Assembly: GCF_017355205.1 (NCBI RefSeq)
Contig: NZ_JADIJK010000001.1
Coordinates: 186,001 to 250,000, forward strand
Origin: Bacillus sp. SD088
GTDB taxonomy: Bacteria > Bacillota > Bacilli > Bacillales > Bacillaceae_C
Length of the DNA stretch: 64,000 bases
Direction of reading: 5' to 3'
Shown here: in pieces, positions 51,388 to 60,319 of the stretch
How the letters are laid out: every line of letters starts with the position of its first letter
Position numbering within the stretch: the first letter of the stretch is position 1
Translations under genes and position numbers: made by a program
The notes under the pieces: generated by a model
The model's database searches: none
What the model was told of the DNA's origin: nothing
What the model saw: the letters and a program-made list of their open reading frames with translations, nothing else

Positions 51388-53988
51388 TTAAATATTTTCC
51401 TGCTTTAACGCATCAATAATATTTTCCTTTTTCACTTTGGCACTAGAATATAACATCGCAATACCTACAATGAGGAAAACAGCTACTACTACATATAACA
51501 GACTTAACCATGGAAGCGTAAAGACATAATCAAAACTATTCATCAATGCCCGATACATGAGATACATAATCGCAATACTAATCGGAAGTCCATATAACAA
51601 TGCTTTGATTCCGTAAAAGATACTTTCATAATTAATCATTTTATTAAAACCTTTTGGCGTCATTCCCATTGATTTCAGCATCGCAAATTCACGTTTTCTC
51701 AGTGAGATGCTCGTCGAAATGGTATTTAAAATATTGGCAATGGAAATCAATGTGATTAGGGTAATAAAACCATACGTAAAGACGGACATAAGTATGATTA
51801 GTTGCTCTTCTCCCTGTCTATTTTGATAGACATTGTAGATAGCATGCCGTACCTCTTCGATTTCTTCAATTTTTTTCTGGGTGTCCAGAGGATCATCACT
51901 TCTTAAGTAAAGAGATTCATTATTTCCCCCCTCTACTAGGACCCCATCGCCCAACTGATTCAAGGTAGATTCTGAGATGATCAAAACCAGATTATCAATT
52001 CCACCAGCACCGGAGAATACTCCCATTGGTTGTTGATTTGTCAATGTTGCAATGGTAATTTGGTCTGATTTTTCTTCTTTCTCTGTTTCCCAATCTCCTA
52101 TATTCAAACTTAGTTTGGTCCCAGCCTTTGCGTAAATGTTTTTTGTCTCAACATACCTCCCTGCTTCAGCATCCTCATATTGAATCGTATCGATCGCAAT
52201 CGCAGATATGCTATTTTTCAGTTGTTCATAATTCGCTCCCACTTGCTCAGCATAAGTTTTTAGGCTCTCATCATTTAGAGCATATAGGATAACATAATAT
52301 GGAAATTTACCATCTTTAAACTGCTCTTTAAACTCTTCCTCTGTCTTCAGCTGCTCTGCTGCCATATCTTTATCTATCCAAGAGGTGACACTCTTACTAG
52401 CAGCATCCTTTATGACATTATATTCCGTTACTTCATCCATCGCTATAATCGATTGGACAAGCTGCTCATCCCCTTCATGGCCTAAGTCAATCGATATGTC
52501 ATAATCCAGGCCATCTTGGGAAAGTTCAAGAGACTTCTTCAGATTATCTGTAAAATAAGAGACAGATAAAAATAGAACTATACTAATGACAAGAGAAAAA
52601 ACAGTCGCTTGGTATCTCCGTTTATTGCGCTTCAAATTTTTCAAGCCAATTTCCGCTTCAAATCCGAAAAACTTCCGAACAAGCTTGGATGTTTTAACTG
52701 CTTTTCCCGTTAATTTAACATCCGCTGTTTGGCGAATTGCATCGATGGCCGAAACGCGTGACGCTCTTCTTGCCGGAATAAAAGTAGAGATAAAAATCGT
52801 TAAAATGGAGACAAGCACAGCAACTAGAATGGAACCGGCCGTAACCGTCACCTCTAGTTTCTCACTGACGCTAAGAGCACCTTGAATCATCTTATTGATG
52901 AACATAAAGGTAATCCCCATCCCAATAAGCCCAGCGATAATCCCCAAGGGAATACTGATCAGCCCAATTACCGCTCCTTCAAAAAAGACGGAATTTCTCT
53001 TCTGTTGTCTTGTGGCTCCAACACTTGACAGCATCCCCAAATGCCTCGAACGCTCCGATACAGAAATGGCAAAGGCATTGTAAATGAGGGAAACAGATCC
53101 AACAATAATGATCGCCATAATAATCGCTGACAAAGAATAAAGCGTCGTACGCATGCCTCCGTTTTTAATGACACCTGAATATTGTAGAAGATTATAATTG
53201 AATCCATATTGATCATCATCAATTTTATTAGCTTCCGCGAACTTCTTTGTATCATCAAAAAGAGAACCCTTTAGTTTTTTTAATACGATAAATGCATTGA
53301 CTTCCTTTACTTTCTCTTTATCAAGATAGGAAAGGACAGTGTACCCTGGTGACCAAGGTTGTTCCCATGTAGGACGTTTCATTGTACCCACCACAGTATA
53401 TTCCATTGTTCCTGTCTTTTTGAATTCCTCTGCTGGCCCCCCGTTTTCATCAGTCATAAAGGAAAATGATTGATCCATTGGATCATTGATTTCTTCATCA
53501 AAAGCATATCGCTCTCCTACATCAAGCTTAAGAATATCCCCAATTTTATAGTCCAAGCCAGCTTCCTGATTTATTTCATCCGACACCACAATCTCATTCG
53601 TCTTTTGCGGGAAACGCCCGGAACTTAATTCAATCGGGAATTGTTCAAAACCTTTCTCATTGTATTCTTTTATAAATAAATAAGGCTTGTACGGATCCTC
53701 ACCTTCTTCCAAAAGAGCATAACCACGATCCTTTGATAAAACAACGTCTTTTGTGTTCGGATCCTGTTGCACTGCTTCGAGCTGTTTTTCATTCAAATCA
53801 GAATAAAAAACATGCCAGTTTCCTTCATCAGCTATCGATTGCCGCTTCAACAAATCCATAAATGAAACGCCGATCGTCGCTACAGCGGTAAGCATGGCAA
53901 CTGAAATAATCACACCAAAAATAGTTACAAGGGTTCGCCGTTTATTCTGCTTTAAATGTCTGATTGTCAGTTTGTTGACAATATTCAT
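51388..53988 (-). CDS. FtsX-type ABC transporter permease
   Basis: A large permease of 866 residues made of two FtsX/MacB-like halves. A first helix (about residues 17-40) is followed by a long extracellular domain to about residue 280, a three-helix block, a second extracellular domain and a final three-helix block from about residue 755. RSRHLGMLSSVGATRQQKRN and KREFAMLKSMGMTPKGFNK are the two coupling segments that contact the ATPase. The family exports peptides or antimicrobials or acts mechanically; two FtsX domains and the size differ from Bce-type permeases. It overlaps the ATPase gene (ATGA). The adjacent two-component system probably controls it. Confidence 0.87.
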   Translation of the reverse strand: MNIVNKLTIRHLKQNKRRTLVTIFGVIISVAMLTAVATIGVSFMDLLKRQSIADEGNWHVFYSDLNEKQLEAVQQDPNTKDVVLSKDRGYALLEEGEDPYKPYLFIKEYNEKGFEQFPIELSSGRFPQKTNEIVVSDEINQEAGLDYKIGDILKLDVGERYAFDEEINDPMDQSFSFMTDENGGPAEEFKKTGTMEYTVVGTMKRPTWEQPWSPGYTVLSYLDKEKVKEVNAFIVLKKLKGSLFDDTKKFAEANKIDDDQYGFNYNLLQYSGVIKNGGMRTTLYSLSAIIMAIIIVGSVSLIYNAFAISVSERSRHLGMLSSVGATRQQKRNSVFFEGAVIGLISIPLGIIAGLIGMGITFMFINKMIQGALSVSEKLEVTVTAGSILVAVLVSILTIFISTFIPARRASRVSAIDAIRQTADVKLTGKAVKTSKLVRKFFGFEAEIGLKNLKRNKRRYQATVFSLVISIVLFLSVSYFTDNLKKSLELSQDGLDYDISIDLGHEGDEQLVQSIIAMDEVTEYNVIKDAASKSVTSWIDKDMAAEQLKTEEEFKEQFKDGKFPYYVILYALNDESLKTYAEQVGANYEQLKNSISAIAIDTIQYEDAEAGRYVETKNIYAKAGTKLSLNIGDWETEKEEKSDQITIATLTNQQPMGVFSGAGGIDNLVLIISESTLNQLGDGVLVEGGNNESLYLRSDDPLDTQKKIEEIEEVRHAIYNVYQNRQGEEQLIILMSVFTYGFITLITLISIANILNTISTSISLRKREFAMLKSMGMTPKGFNKMINYESIFYGIKALLYGLPISIAIMYLMYRALMNSFDYVFTLPWLSLLYVVVAVFLIVGIAMLYSSAKVKKENIIDALKQENI

Positions 53989-54668
53989 GGACGAACCACC
54001 TCATCTTTGGTGATGCTCCCATCTTCAATCGCAATCACCCGATCCGCCTGTAGGGCAATCTGCTCATCATGCGTAATCACAACGAGCGTTTGTTTATATG
54101 TTTTATTAAACATTTTTAAAAGATCGATGATTTCACTACTGTTCTTACTATCTAAGTTTCCTGTTGGCTCATCCGCCAGCATAAGAGCAGGATTACAAAT
54201 TAAAGCTCTCCCAATCGAAACCCTTTGTTGCTGTCCACCAGAAAGCTGATTAGGTAAATGGTTTAATCGTTGTTCTAACCCTAGACTTTTGACAACATCG
54301 TCCAATTTTTTCGGATCTACTTTATGACCGTCTAGTAATAATGGCAACGTAATATTTTCTTCAACCGTAAGCACTGGGATTAAATTATAAAACTGATAAA
54401 TGAGTCCAATCTGCCTTCGTCTAAAAATTGCCAATTGCGTTTCATTCAAATCATAAATATCGGTATTGTCAACAAAAACCTTCCCACTTGATGGGCGATC
54501 CACACCGCCAAGCAGATGCAAAAGAGTCGATTTTCCAGAACCCGATGGTCCAATAATTGCCACAAATTCGCCCTTGTTAATGGAAAAAGAAACATCGTCC
54601 AACGCCTTCACAGCTGTTTCCCCTTTTCCATACATTTTAGATAGATGCTCGATTTTTAAAATTTCCAC
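53985..54668 (-). CDS. ABC transporter ATP-binding protein (MacB/LolD type)
   Basis: The ATPase partner of the FtsX-type permease, with 227 residues. It has Walker A IGPSGSGKSTLLHLLGG near residue 40, signature LSGGQQQRVSIGRAL near residue 141, Walker B LMLADEPTGNLD near residue 162 and the switch histidine in VVITHDEQ. The start is GTG at 54668 with GGAGG seven bases upstream; MEILKIEHLSKMYG is the normal family start. An 11-bp direct-repeat operator lies about 50 bases before the gene. It forms an operon with the permease. Confidence 0.93.
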   Translation of the reverse strand: MEILKIEHLSKMYGKGETAVKALDDVSFSINKGEFVAIIGPSGSGKSTLLHLLGGVDRPSSGKVFVDNTDIYDLNETQLAIFRRRQIGLIYQFYNLIPVLTVEENITLPLLLDGHKVDPKKLDDVVKSLGLEQRLNHLPNQLSGGQQQRVSIGRALICNPALMLADEPTGNLDSKNSSEIIDLLKMFNKTYKQTLVVITHDEQIALQADRVIAIEDGSITKDEVVRP

Positions 54669-54715
54669 TGTAAAACCTCCATCAATTTAACTGTTAAGTC
54701 TAGTCTATCTATCTA

Positions 54716-54757
54716 AAATGACTCTCAAGTGACTAGTAAGTGACAAATTCGTCACTT
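54716..54757 (-). promoter_or_regulatory. Direct-repeat operator, probable response-regulator site
   Basis: On the minus strand GTCACTT (54738-54744), GTCACTT (54727-54733) and GTCATTT (54716-54722) are spaced exactly 11 bp, with an inverted AAGTGAC at 54751-54757. OmpR/PhoB-type regulators bind such direct repeats, and one is encoded 1.3 kb upstream. It sits right before the ABC exporter genes. Confidence 0.6.
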
Positions 54758-54801
54758 TCGTTTGCGATTTGAAACGTAAGAATGAGGTAGTTATGATTCA
54801 T

Positions 54802-54945
54802 TATGGGCTTCTCTACTTCTTATGAGTTCCCAACACCTTTTATGGGCTATCTCTACTTCTTTATGAGTTCCCAACACCTTTTATGGGCTTCTCTACTTTC
54901 TTATGGGTTTCTTCACTTCTTTATGGGCTTCCTCTACATTTCTTT
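54802..54945. repeat. Tandem array of seven units with about 20-bp period
   Basis: TATGGG or TATGAG starts at 54802, 54821, 54841, 54862, 54882, 54902 and 54922. Units of the TATGGGCTTCTCTACTTCT type alternate at first with TATGAGTTCCCAACACCTTT, then occur alone. It lies between the kinase stop and the exporter operator. Confidence 0.8.
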
Positions 54946-54960
54946 TTACAGGAATCCTCT

Positions 54961-55962
54961 TTATATAACCTGCTTGTACATTTTTATATGAAATTTAGTC
55001 CCTTTTCCTACCTTACTCTGCACATCAATGGAGCCATTTTGGCTGGTAATAATGCTATGAGCCATGGCCAGACCAATGCCAGCACTCTCTTCATTTCCCG
55101 TTTTACCTTTGTAGAAGCGTTTAAAGATATAAGGCAAATCTTCCTTCATAATGCCTTTCCCATTATCGGTAATAACTATTTCCGTGAAAAGTGCGTTTTC
55201 TCCATAAGAAATTGTAATGGCTCCCCCAATCCCCGTATGTTCCACACAATTTTTCAAAATATTAATTAGAGCTTCCACCGACCAATTAAGATCGCCTTTA
55301 AAGGTCACCTGTGATTCTCCTGTAACAGAAACGGTTTGTGCTTTAATATCCAATGGGATGAGCACAGGTTTTAAGGCCTTTTGAATCAATTCTTCTACAT
55401 TGACTGGGTCCTTCTTAAAGATCACCGTACCCGCATCAATTTTCGCTAGTTTCAATAACGAAGATACGAGCCATTCAATTCGCTCTAGCTGGACTTGGAT
55501 ATTATGAACAAATTCTTTTCGTTTTTCTAAAGGCAAATCATCATCACTTAATAAATCTGCCATTACGGTCATAGAAGTGATCGGCGTTTTTAGTTGATGA
55601 GAGATATCCGAAACGGCATTCGTCAAGCGTACTTTATCCCCTCGTAAAAGGGACCCTTGTTCCGATAACATCAGGGTCACTTTATATATTTCGTTTTTTA
55701 GGATACTTAATTCACCTTCTCGATTATCGCGAACATCTAAAGAGTAATCACCTGCACTAATTTTTCGTAAATACTGTGATAATTTCTCTATTTCCCGATA
55801 TCTCCAACGCGTATGAATAAAACTGCATCCTATTAATAGAAGGCCTGTTACGAGGATGATGAGCGCTGAAGCCAGAGAAATAAAGCTCCCAATTATAACC
55901 GCGATGACACTGATACAGCCCATCACACTGAGTAAAATTTGAATTTCACGATTACGAAGCAT
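54961..55962 (-). CDS. Sensor histidine kinase (short intramembrane-sensing type)
   Basis: A kinase of 333 residues. Two membrane helices (about 8-27 and 30-50) with almost no loop between them imply sensing within the membrane or through a partner protein. A HAMP-like linker comes next (about 52-105), then the phosphoacceptor His in SDISHQLKTPITS near residue 120, and the ATPase domain with NILKNCVEH, DNGKGI and GIGLAMAHSI. Kinases of this build are often partners of ABC exporters. Its start codon follows the response regulator stop by two bases. The exporter downstream is the likely target and perhaps also the sensor. Confidence 0.9.
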   Translation of the reverse strand: MLRNREIQILLSVMGCISVIAVIIGSFISLASALIILVTGLLLIGCSFIHTRWRYREIEKLSQYLRKISAGDYSLDVRDNREGELSILKNEIYKVTLMLSEQGSLLRGDKVRLTNAVSDISHQLKTPITSMTVMADLLSDDDLPLEKRKEFVHNIQVQLERIEWLVSSLLKLAKIDAGTVIFKKDPVNVEELIQKALKPVLIPLDIKAQTVSVTGESQVTFKGDLNWSVEALINILKNCVEHTGIGGAITISYGENALFTEIVITDNGKGIMKEDLPYIFKRFYKGKTGNEESAGIGLAMAHSIITSQNGSIDVQSKVGKGTKFHIKMYKQVI

Positions 55963-55964
55963 CT

Positions 55965-56657
55965 TTAATCCCCGACCTTATATCCCAAACCACGAATGGT
56001 TTTAATCATTTTTGGTTTTTGTGGGTCATCTTCTAATTTTTCTCGCAGTCTTTTAATATAAACAGTTAACGTATTATCATTCACAAAATCACCAGCCACA
56101 TCCCAGATTTGCTCTAAGAGCTGATTACGTGATAGAACTTGTCCAAGGTGATTGGCAAAGATTAATAATAATCGGTATTCCAACGCCGTTAGAACAACTT
56201 CCTCGCCATTTTTATATACTTTTCCTTCAAGAAGATGAATACGGATATTTTCAATATCTACAAATGAAGTTGACTTTGGCTGTTTCTGATACCGCCGTAA
56301 TACGGACTTAATTCGAGATAGTAATTCACGTATCCGGAATGGTTTTGTAACATAATCATCTGCGCCCATATCAAGCCCCATCACGACATTGACTTCATCA
56401 TCAATCGCCGTTAAAAATATGACGGGAAGATCAGCCCCTTGCTTAGCCAGCTCACATAATTCATAGCCACTCCCATCTGGCAAGGATAAATCGAACAGAC
56501 ATAAATCAATTTCATGACGTTTTTCTGCCAATATGCTTTTCGCAGAGGTGGCATCATAGCAAAGTGTTGTTGTAAATTGTTCCTGCTTGAGTGAGTATTC
56601 TAATCCTGACGCAATGGTTTTATCATCTTCAACAATTAAAATATTCATATATCCCAT
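55965..56657 (-). CDS. Response regulator, OmpR/PhoB family
   Basis: A regulator of 230 residues. The receiver domain has acidic residues Glu-Asp-Asp near 10-12 (IVEDDKTIA), the phosphorylated aspartate in LCLFDLSLPDGSGYE near residue 55 and the conserved lysine in DDYVTKPFRIRELL near residue 105. The winged-helix DNA-binding domain (about 130-230) ends with MIKTIRGLGYKVGD. It is the first gene of the regulator-kinase pair. A GTCACTT direct repeat before the ABC exporter is the candidate binding site. Confidence 0.93.
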   Translation of the reverse strand: MGYMNILIVEDDKTIASGLEYSLKQEQFTTTLCYDATSAKSILAEKRHEIDLCLFDLSLPDGSGYELCELAKQGADLPVIFLTAIDDEVNVVMGLDMGADDYVTKPFRIRELLSRIKSVLRRYQKQPKSTSFVDIENIRIHLLEGKVYKNGEEVVLTALEYRLLLIFANHLGQVLSRNQLLEQIWDVAGDFVNDNTLTVYIKRLREKLEDDPQKPKMIKTIRGLGYKVGD

Positions 56658-56813
56658 CTCATTTCATTATTTATTACAGATTTTTCCAGTAATTTTTGAT
56701 TTTACTTAGTGCAAAAAGACCATCTTATATTATAATAAAGAGTAGAATACAATATAAAAAACCGTTGTGGCCCATTATTGTGACTCGCACACTATTTTAA
56801 AAGAGGGGAAAAA

Positions 56814-57368
56814 TTGAATCATACAAATCTTTGTAAACAAATAAACGCCTGGATACAAGAAGTAATGGAAAGAGTCCATTTATTCATGCCGATTAAACAA
56901 CGATCTACAGGGATAAATATGAGTTATAACTTCTTAGACGATGTTATTTCTTTTAACCCCACACGTTCCATTCAATCTCATAAAGAGATGGACGAATCGC
57001 TTCCATTTAAAGCCTTTATTCAAGCTCTAACACTTCATGAATTAGGACACTCTCTTGACCGTGATTCTTTATATGCTTCTATCTCAAAATCCTATCACAT
57101 TTATCAAATAAAAAAAGCTCATTCCTACTCGAAGAGAAGTAAAAATATTGAGCTCTTTCAATGGGATATTGAAGACCATGAAATGAAGTATGTTTTTGAA
57201 GAAGCAGCCTGGCTTAACGCGCGACGCTTGAATCAAACATATCAAATTGTAGATCCAACAATCATGGAAGAAGTAGAATTTCACAGTCTATTAACTTATA
57301 CCGCACAGTACAACCGTGATTTGTTGATCTACCACCAACTGAAAGCAACCGAACCAGTGGCTGTCTAA
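56814..57368 (+). CDS. Orphan HELGH zincin-like protein, unknown
   Basis: A soluble protein of 184 residues. Residues 75-79 are HELGH within ALTLHELGHSLDRDS, a typical zinc-protease helix, and FEEAAWLNARRLNQ near residue 128 offers a glutamate as third ligand about 50 residues later, a gluzincin-like layout. There is no signal peptide or membrane segment, so it would act in the cytoplasm. The start is TTG, with AGAGGGG upstream. I do not recognise the family. It is monocistronic, lies between a two-component system and yerD, and has no toxin, phage or plasmid genes around it. Confidence 0.65.
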   Translation: MNHTNLCKQINAWIQEVMERVHLFMPIKQRSTGINMSYNFLDDVISFNPTRSIQSHKEMDESLPFKAFIQALTLHELGHSLDRDSLYASISKSYHIYQIKKAHSYSKRSKNIELFQWDIEDHEMKYVFEEAAWLNARRLNQTYQIVDPTIMEEVEFHSLLTYTAQYNRDLLIYHQLKATEPVAV

Positions 57369-57376
57369 GAATGCTA

Positions 57377-57430
57377 AGAAAAGAAGCTGTCTCATGGGTC
57401 ATACATGGTATGATTCATGGACAGCCTTCC
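57377..57430. terminator. Terminator between the zincin-like gene and yerD
   Basis: GAAGCTGTCTCATG pairs with CATGGACAGCCTTC (minor bulges) around a 19-base interior; TTCTTTTCTT follows on the minus strand. It can end both convergent genes. Confidence 0.65.
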
Positions 57431-57431
57431 C

Positions 57432-59051
57432 TTAAGAGGCTCCTTCTTGTACTAACTCTGGTGGTAAGACAAGCATACTTTTCTTATACTCTTCCCCTGA
57501 CATTAATTGTCCAGATGAATTACGATACATCAGATGTTCTTCTGTAAACTCTGTTGGCGAGGCAATGCCAGCTGCCGCAGCGAGATCAAACAAACCTTCT
57601 CTTAATGAAACAATATAATTTGTCACTCGATACATTTTCTCTTCAATCACTAATGCCTTTTCCTTTTTGGGATCTGTAGTCGCAACACCAACAGGACAAG
57701 TATTATTATGACAAACCTGTGCCATAATACAGCCGACTGAAATCATCATCCCTCTAGCTGTATTCACGAGATCTGCACCTAGGCAAAGAGCGTAGGCGAT
57801 CATATCAGGGGTTACTAGTTTGCCAGAGGCGATGATTTTGAGACGATCACGAACTCCATATTTCTTCAACATCGAATCTAATAATGGCAACGCAGAGAAT
57901 AGCGGTAATCCTGCTGCGTCGGACAGCTCTTGAAAGGTTGCCCCTGTTCCTCCTTCCGCACCATCGATGGTGATAAAATCAGGAAATGTTCTTAGTTTAG
58001 CCATCTCGCGAACAAATTCTTCTGCTTCCTCTTTGGAACCAATGACAATCTTGATTCCAACAGGTTTTCCCCCAGCTTCTCGCAGCTCCTCAACAAATTT
58101 CAATAAACTCTCTGGACAATCATATTCAGGAAAGCGATTGGGACTATCAATAGTCTCCCAAGGTGTAACCCCTCGTATTTCAGCGATTTCTGGTGTTACT
58201 TTTTCGCCTAGAATATGACCCCCACGTGTTTTGGCACCTTGGGCTAATTTTAGCTCAAAAGCCTTTACTTGTTTGATTTCACTTTTCCTTTTAAATTGTT
58301 CCCAAGAAAAAACCCCTTCCATCGTTCGAACTCCAAAAAAGGCAGGGCCGATTTGCATGATAATATCTGTATCACCAGCTAGATGATGTGGAGAGAGTCC
58401 GCCCTCTCCTGTATTCATCCATGTACCTCCTGCCATTCCCAATCCTTTTGAGAGTGTGGTAATGGCGTTTTTTCCCAGTGAGCCATAGCTCATAGCAGAC
58501 TGTCCGATTAAACCTTTCGCTTTGAATGGTTGTCGACATGTATGCTCACCTAAGATCACAGCATCTTTTTCCGCTAGCAAATACGGTTCAACAACAGCGG
58601 CTTCCCGATGTTCTTTGCGATTAAATAATCCTTCATGATCGATCTTATACATTTTTGTTTGTATTTTTTTCTCTTGATCGATGCGCAGTTCCTCTTTCAA
58701 TTTTGGAAAAATTGCATTTCGTATGTAGAATCCTGGTTTTTCAAAGTCTCTCTCAGACCCAAAAGCATGAACGCGATCTTTATATTTCCCCGACTTTACA
58801 ACATTTTGATATTGATGTCTCGAGAACGGCATTCCTTCGCGATTGTTTGCGAATAAATACTGGCGCATTTCAGGTCCAATATTTTCAAAGAAATAGCGGA
58901 CATTTCCAAGAACAGGATAATTCCGTAACACCGAATGCTCTTTTTGACGTGCGTCTAGAAAATAAATCCACACCACCATCACAACAGCCACAATTAAAAT
59001 TAGTGCAAAAACGACAAATACACTAACAGCTAATATTTCTGCTAGATTCAT
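57432..59051 (-). CDS. yerD: Glutamate synthase large-subunit-like FMN protein YerD
   Basis: A protein of 539 residues with one N-terminal membrane helix (about 7-29), followed by the FMN-binding and 3Fe-4S domain of glutamate synthase alone. TIDGAEGGTGATFQE near residue 343 and the cluster cysteines in CIMAQVCHNNTCPVGVATTDP-like sequence (near residue 440) are typical. It lacks the amidotransferase domain and the central domain of GltB, so ammonia or another electron acceptor may be used; the physiological reaction is not settled. The ATG at 59051 has AGGTG six bases upstream. The gene stands alone. Confidence 0.9.
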   Translation of the reverse strand: MNLAEILAVSVFVVFALILIVAVVMVVWIYFLDARQKEHSVLRNYPVLGNVRYFFENIGPEMRQYLFANNREGMPFSRHQYQNVVKSGKYKDRVHAFGSERDFEKPGFYIRNAIFPKLKEELRIDQEKKIQTKMYKIDHEGLFNRKEHREAAVVEPYLLAEKDAVILGEHTCRQPFKAKGLIGQSAMSYGSLGKNAITTLSKGLGMAGGTWMNTGEGGLSPHHLAGDTDIIMQIGPAFFGVRTMEGVFSWEQFKRKSEIKQVKAFELKLAQGAKTRGGHILGEKVTPEIAEIRGVTPWETIDSPNRFPEYDCPESLLKFVEELREAGGKPVGIKIVIGSKEEAEEFVREMAKLRTFPDFITIDGAEGGTGATFQELSDAAGLPLFSALPLLDSMLKKYGVRDRLKIIASGKLVTPDMIAYALCLGADLVNTARGMMISVGCIMAQVCHNNTCPVGVATTDPKKEKALVIEEKMYRVTNYIVSLREGLFDLAAAAGIASPTEFTEEHLMYRNSSGQLMSGEEYKKSMLVLPPELVQEGAS

Positions 59052-59135
59052 ATAAGTCACCTTACCTTTCTACTTGTCTCACTCAAGGATGGGAAACAAT
59101 TTTTACCTAAGATAGGTAAGCGCTTTTTTTGTAAA

Positions 59136-59158
59136 GGAGCGGCTAAAGACGCCGCTCC
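59136..59158 (-). terminator. Probable terminator after the HAD phosphatase gene
   Basis: GGAGCGGC and GCCGCTCC form an 8-bp perfect stem with a 7-base loop. On the minus strand TTTACAAAAAAA follows, so the T tract is weak. It lies about 115 bases beyond the stop. Confidence 0.5.
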
Positions 59159-59273
59159 CTACAAGTATGCTGAAAGCTTCGAGCTCCCTTACTTCGATTT
59201 CCCGTTCCCTTCCATTTGGAGACCCTCATTTAACTGATTATATTCCTTTGATATCCTGTGTATGAAGCTAGAT

Positions 59274-60131
59274 TCACCCTATTAACTTTTTTATTGCCTT
59301 GGCTACGCCATCTTCTAAATTTGTATCTGTCGTATACCGACACACCTCTTTAATCGCAGGTTCTGCATTTCCCATTGCAAAGGAATGGCCAACTCTTTCA
59401 AACATGGAAAGATCATTATAATTATCCCCGATCGCCATTGTATCTTGAAGGGAGATCCCTAATATTTCCGTCCACCTTTTCAAAGCAATTCCTTTTTGTG
59501 CTTCGCGATGACCTATTTCTATGTTATGGCGCCCCGAGGAAGTTACTTCAATTCCTTCAATGTCTTTCAATCGCTCGCTCACTTTGAGTAATAAGTCTTC
59601 ATTCATAGAAAAAGCGAGGAATTTGTATATTTGACAGTCCTTTGCTTGAAAGATTTTTTTATATTGATCGACAATTCGCAGGGAACTATGTGTAAATCTT
59701 CTTTTTACAGAATCACGAATTTTATCTATATCCTCTGAAGGATTCGCTGTATGATATATATCGACAAGGGATTGAACACCCAATGCTTCATCAGCTGACA
59801 GCGTTCCTTCAGGTGTATATAATTCATAATACATACCGACTTCGTCAAATACCTGGGCCACCTTTTCAGCTGTTGCCCCATCAAGCCCGATGGAATAGAG
59901 GATGTCTCCTTTTCTTGAGCGGATCTCTGCCCCATTCACACAAATAACCGCACAATCGATTCCTTCTTTATCTAATACGTAGCGCGCTTCTTCCCAAGAT
60001 CGACCCGTTGCAACTAAGAATTCAATCCCTTTTTCTTTCGCTAATTCGATCGCTTGCTTATTATTCTCACTAATCATTCCTTGTGAATTTAATAATGTTC
60101 CATCCATATCTGATGCAATACACTTTACCAT
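59274..60131 (-). CDS. Cof-type HAD family hydrolase
   Basis: A soluble phosphatase of 285 residues, haloacid dehalogenase superfamily, subclass IIB. Motif I is ASDMDGTLLNSQG near residue 7 with the two catalytic aspartates, motif II is LVATGRSWEEA near residue 40, motif III is the lysine in EAQKGIALKRW near residue 212, and motif IV is AIGDNYNDLSMF near residue 235. The cap domain lies between. The family acts on sugar phosphates, flavin precursors or other phosphometabolites, and the substrate cannot be named. It resembles the YwpJ/YkrA group. It stands alone. Confidence 0.9.
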   Translation of the reverse strand: MVKCIASDMDGTLLNSQGMISENNKQAIELAKEKGIEFLVATGRSWEEARYVLDKEGIDCAVICVNGAEIRSRKGDILYSIGLDGATAEKVAQVFDEVGMYYELYTPEGTLSADEALGVQSLVDIYHTANPSEDIDKIRDSVKRRFTHSSLRIVDQYKKIFQAKDCQIYKFLAFSMNEDLLLKVSERLKDIEGIEVTSSGRHNIEIGHREAQKGIALKRWTEILGISLQDTMAIGDNYNDLSMFERVGHSFAMGNAEPAIKEVCRYTTDTNLEDGVAKAIKKLIG

Positions 60132-60319
60132 ATTTCAAGCTCCTTTAAACCTTCTAGTCAAAATAATCATAGCGAATTTATAGGACCAATGCAAAAATTC
60201 AGCCAAAAGCTACGCTTCCCTCCTAGGTTTCCAAATACTGCCAGTATAATAATGTGGATTTTTTTATAAATATACACTAGAATAGACAAGTGAATTTATA
60301 GATATGAAAGGTGAACGTT

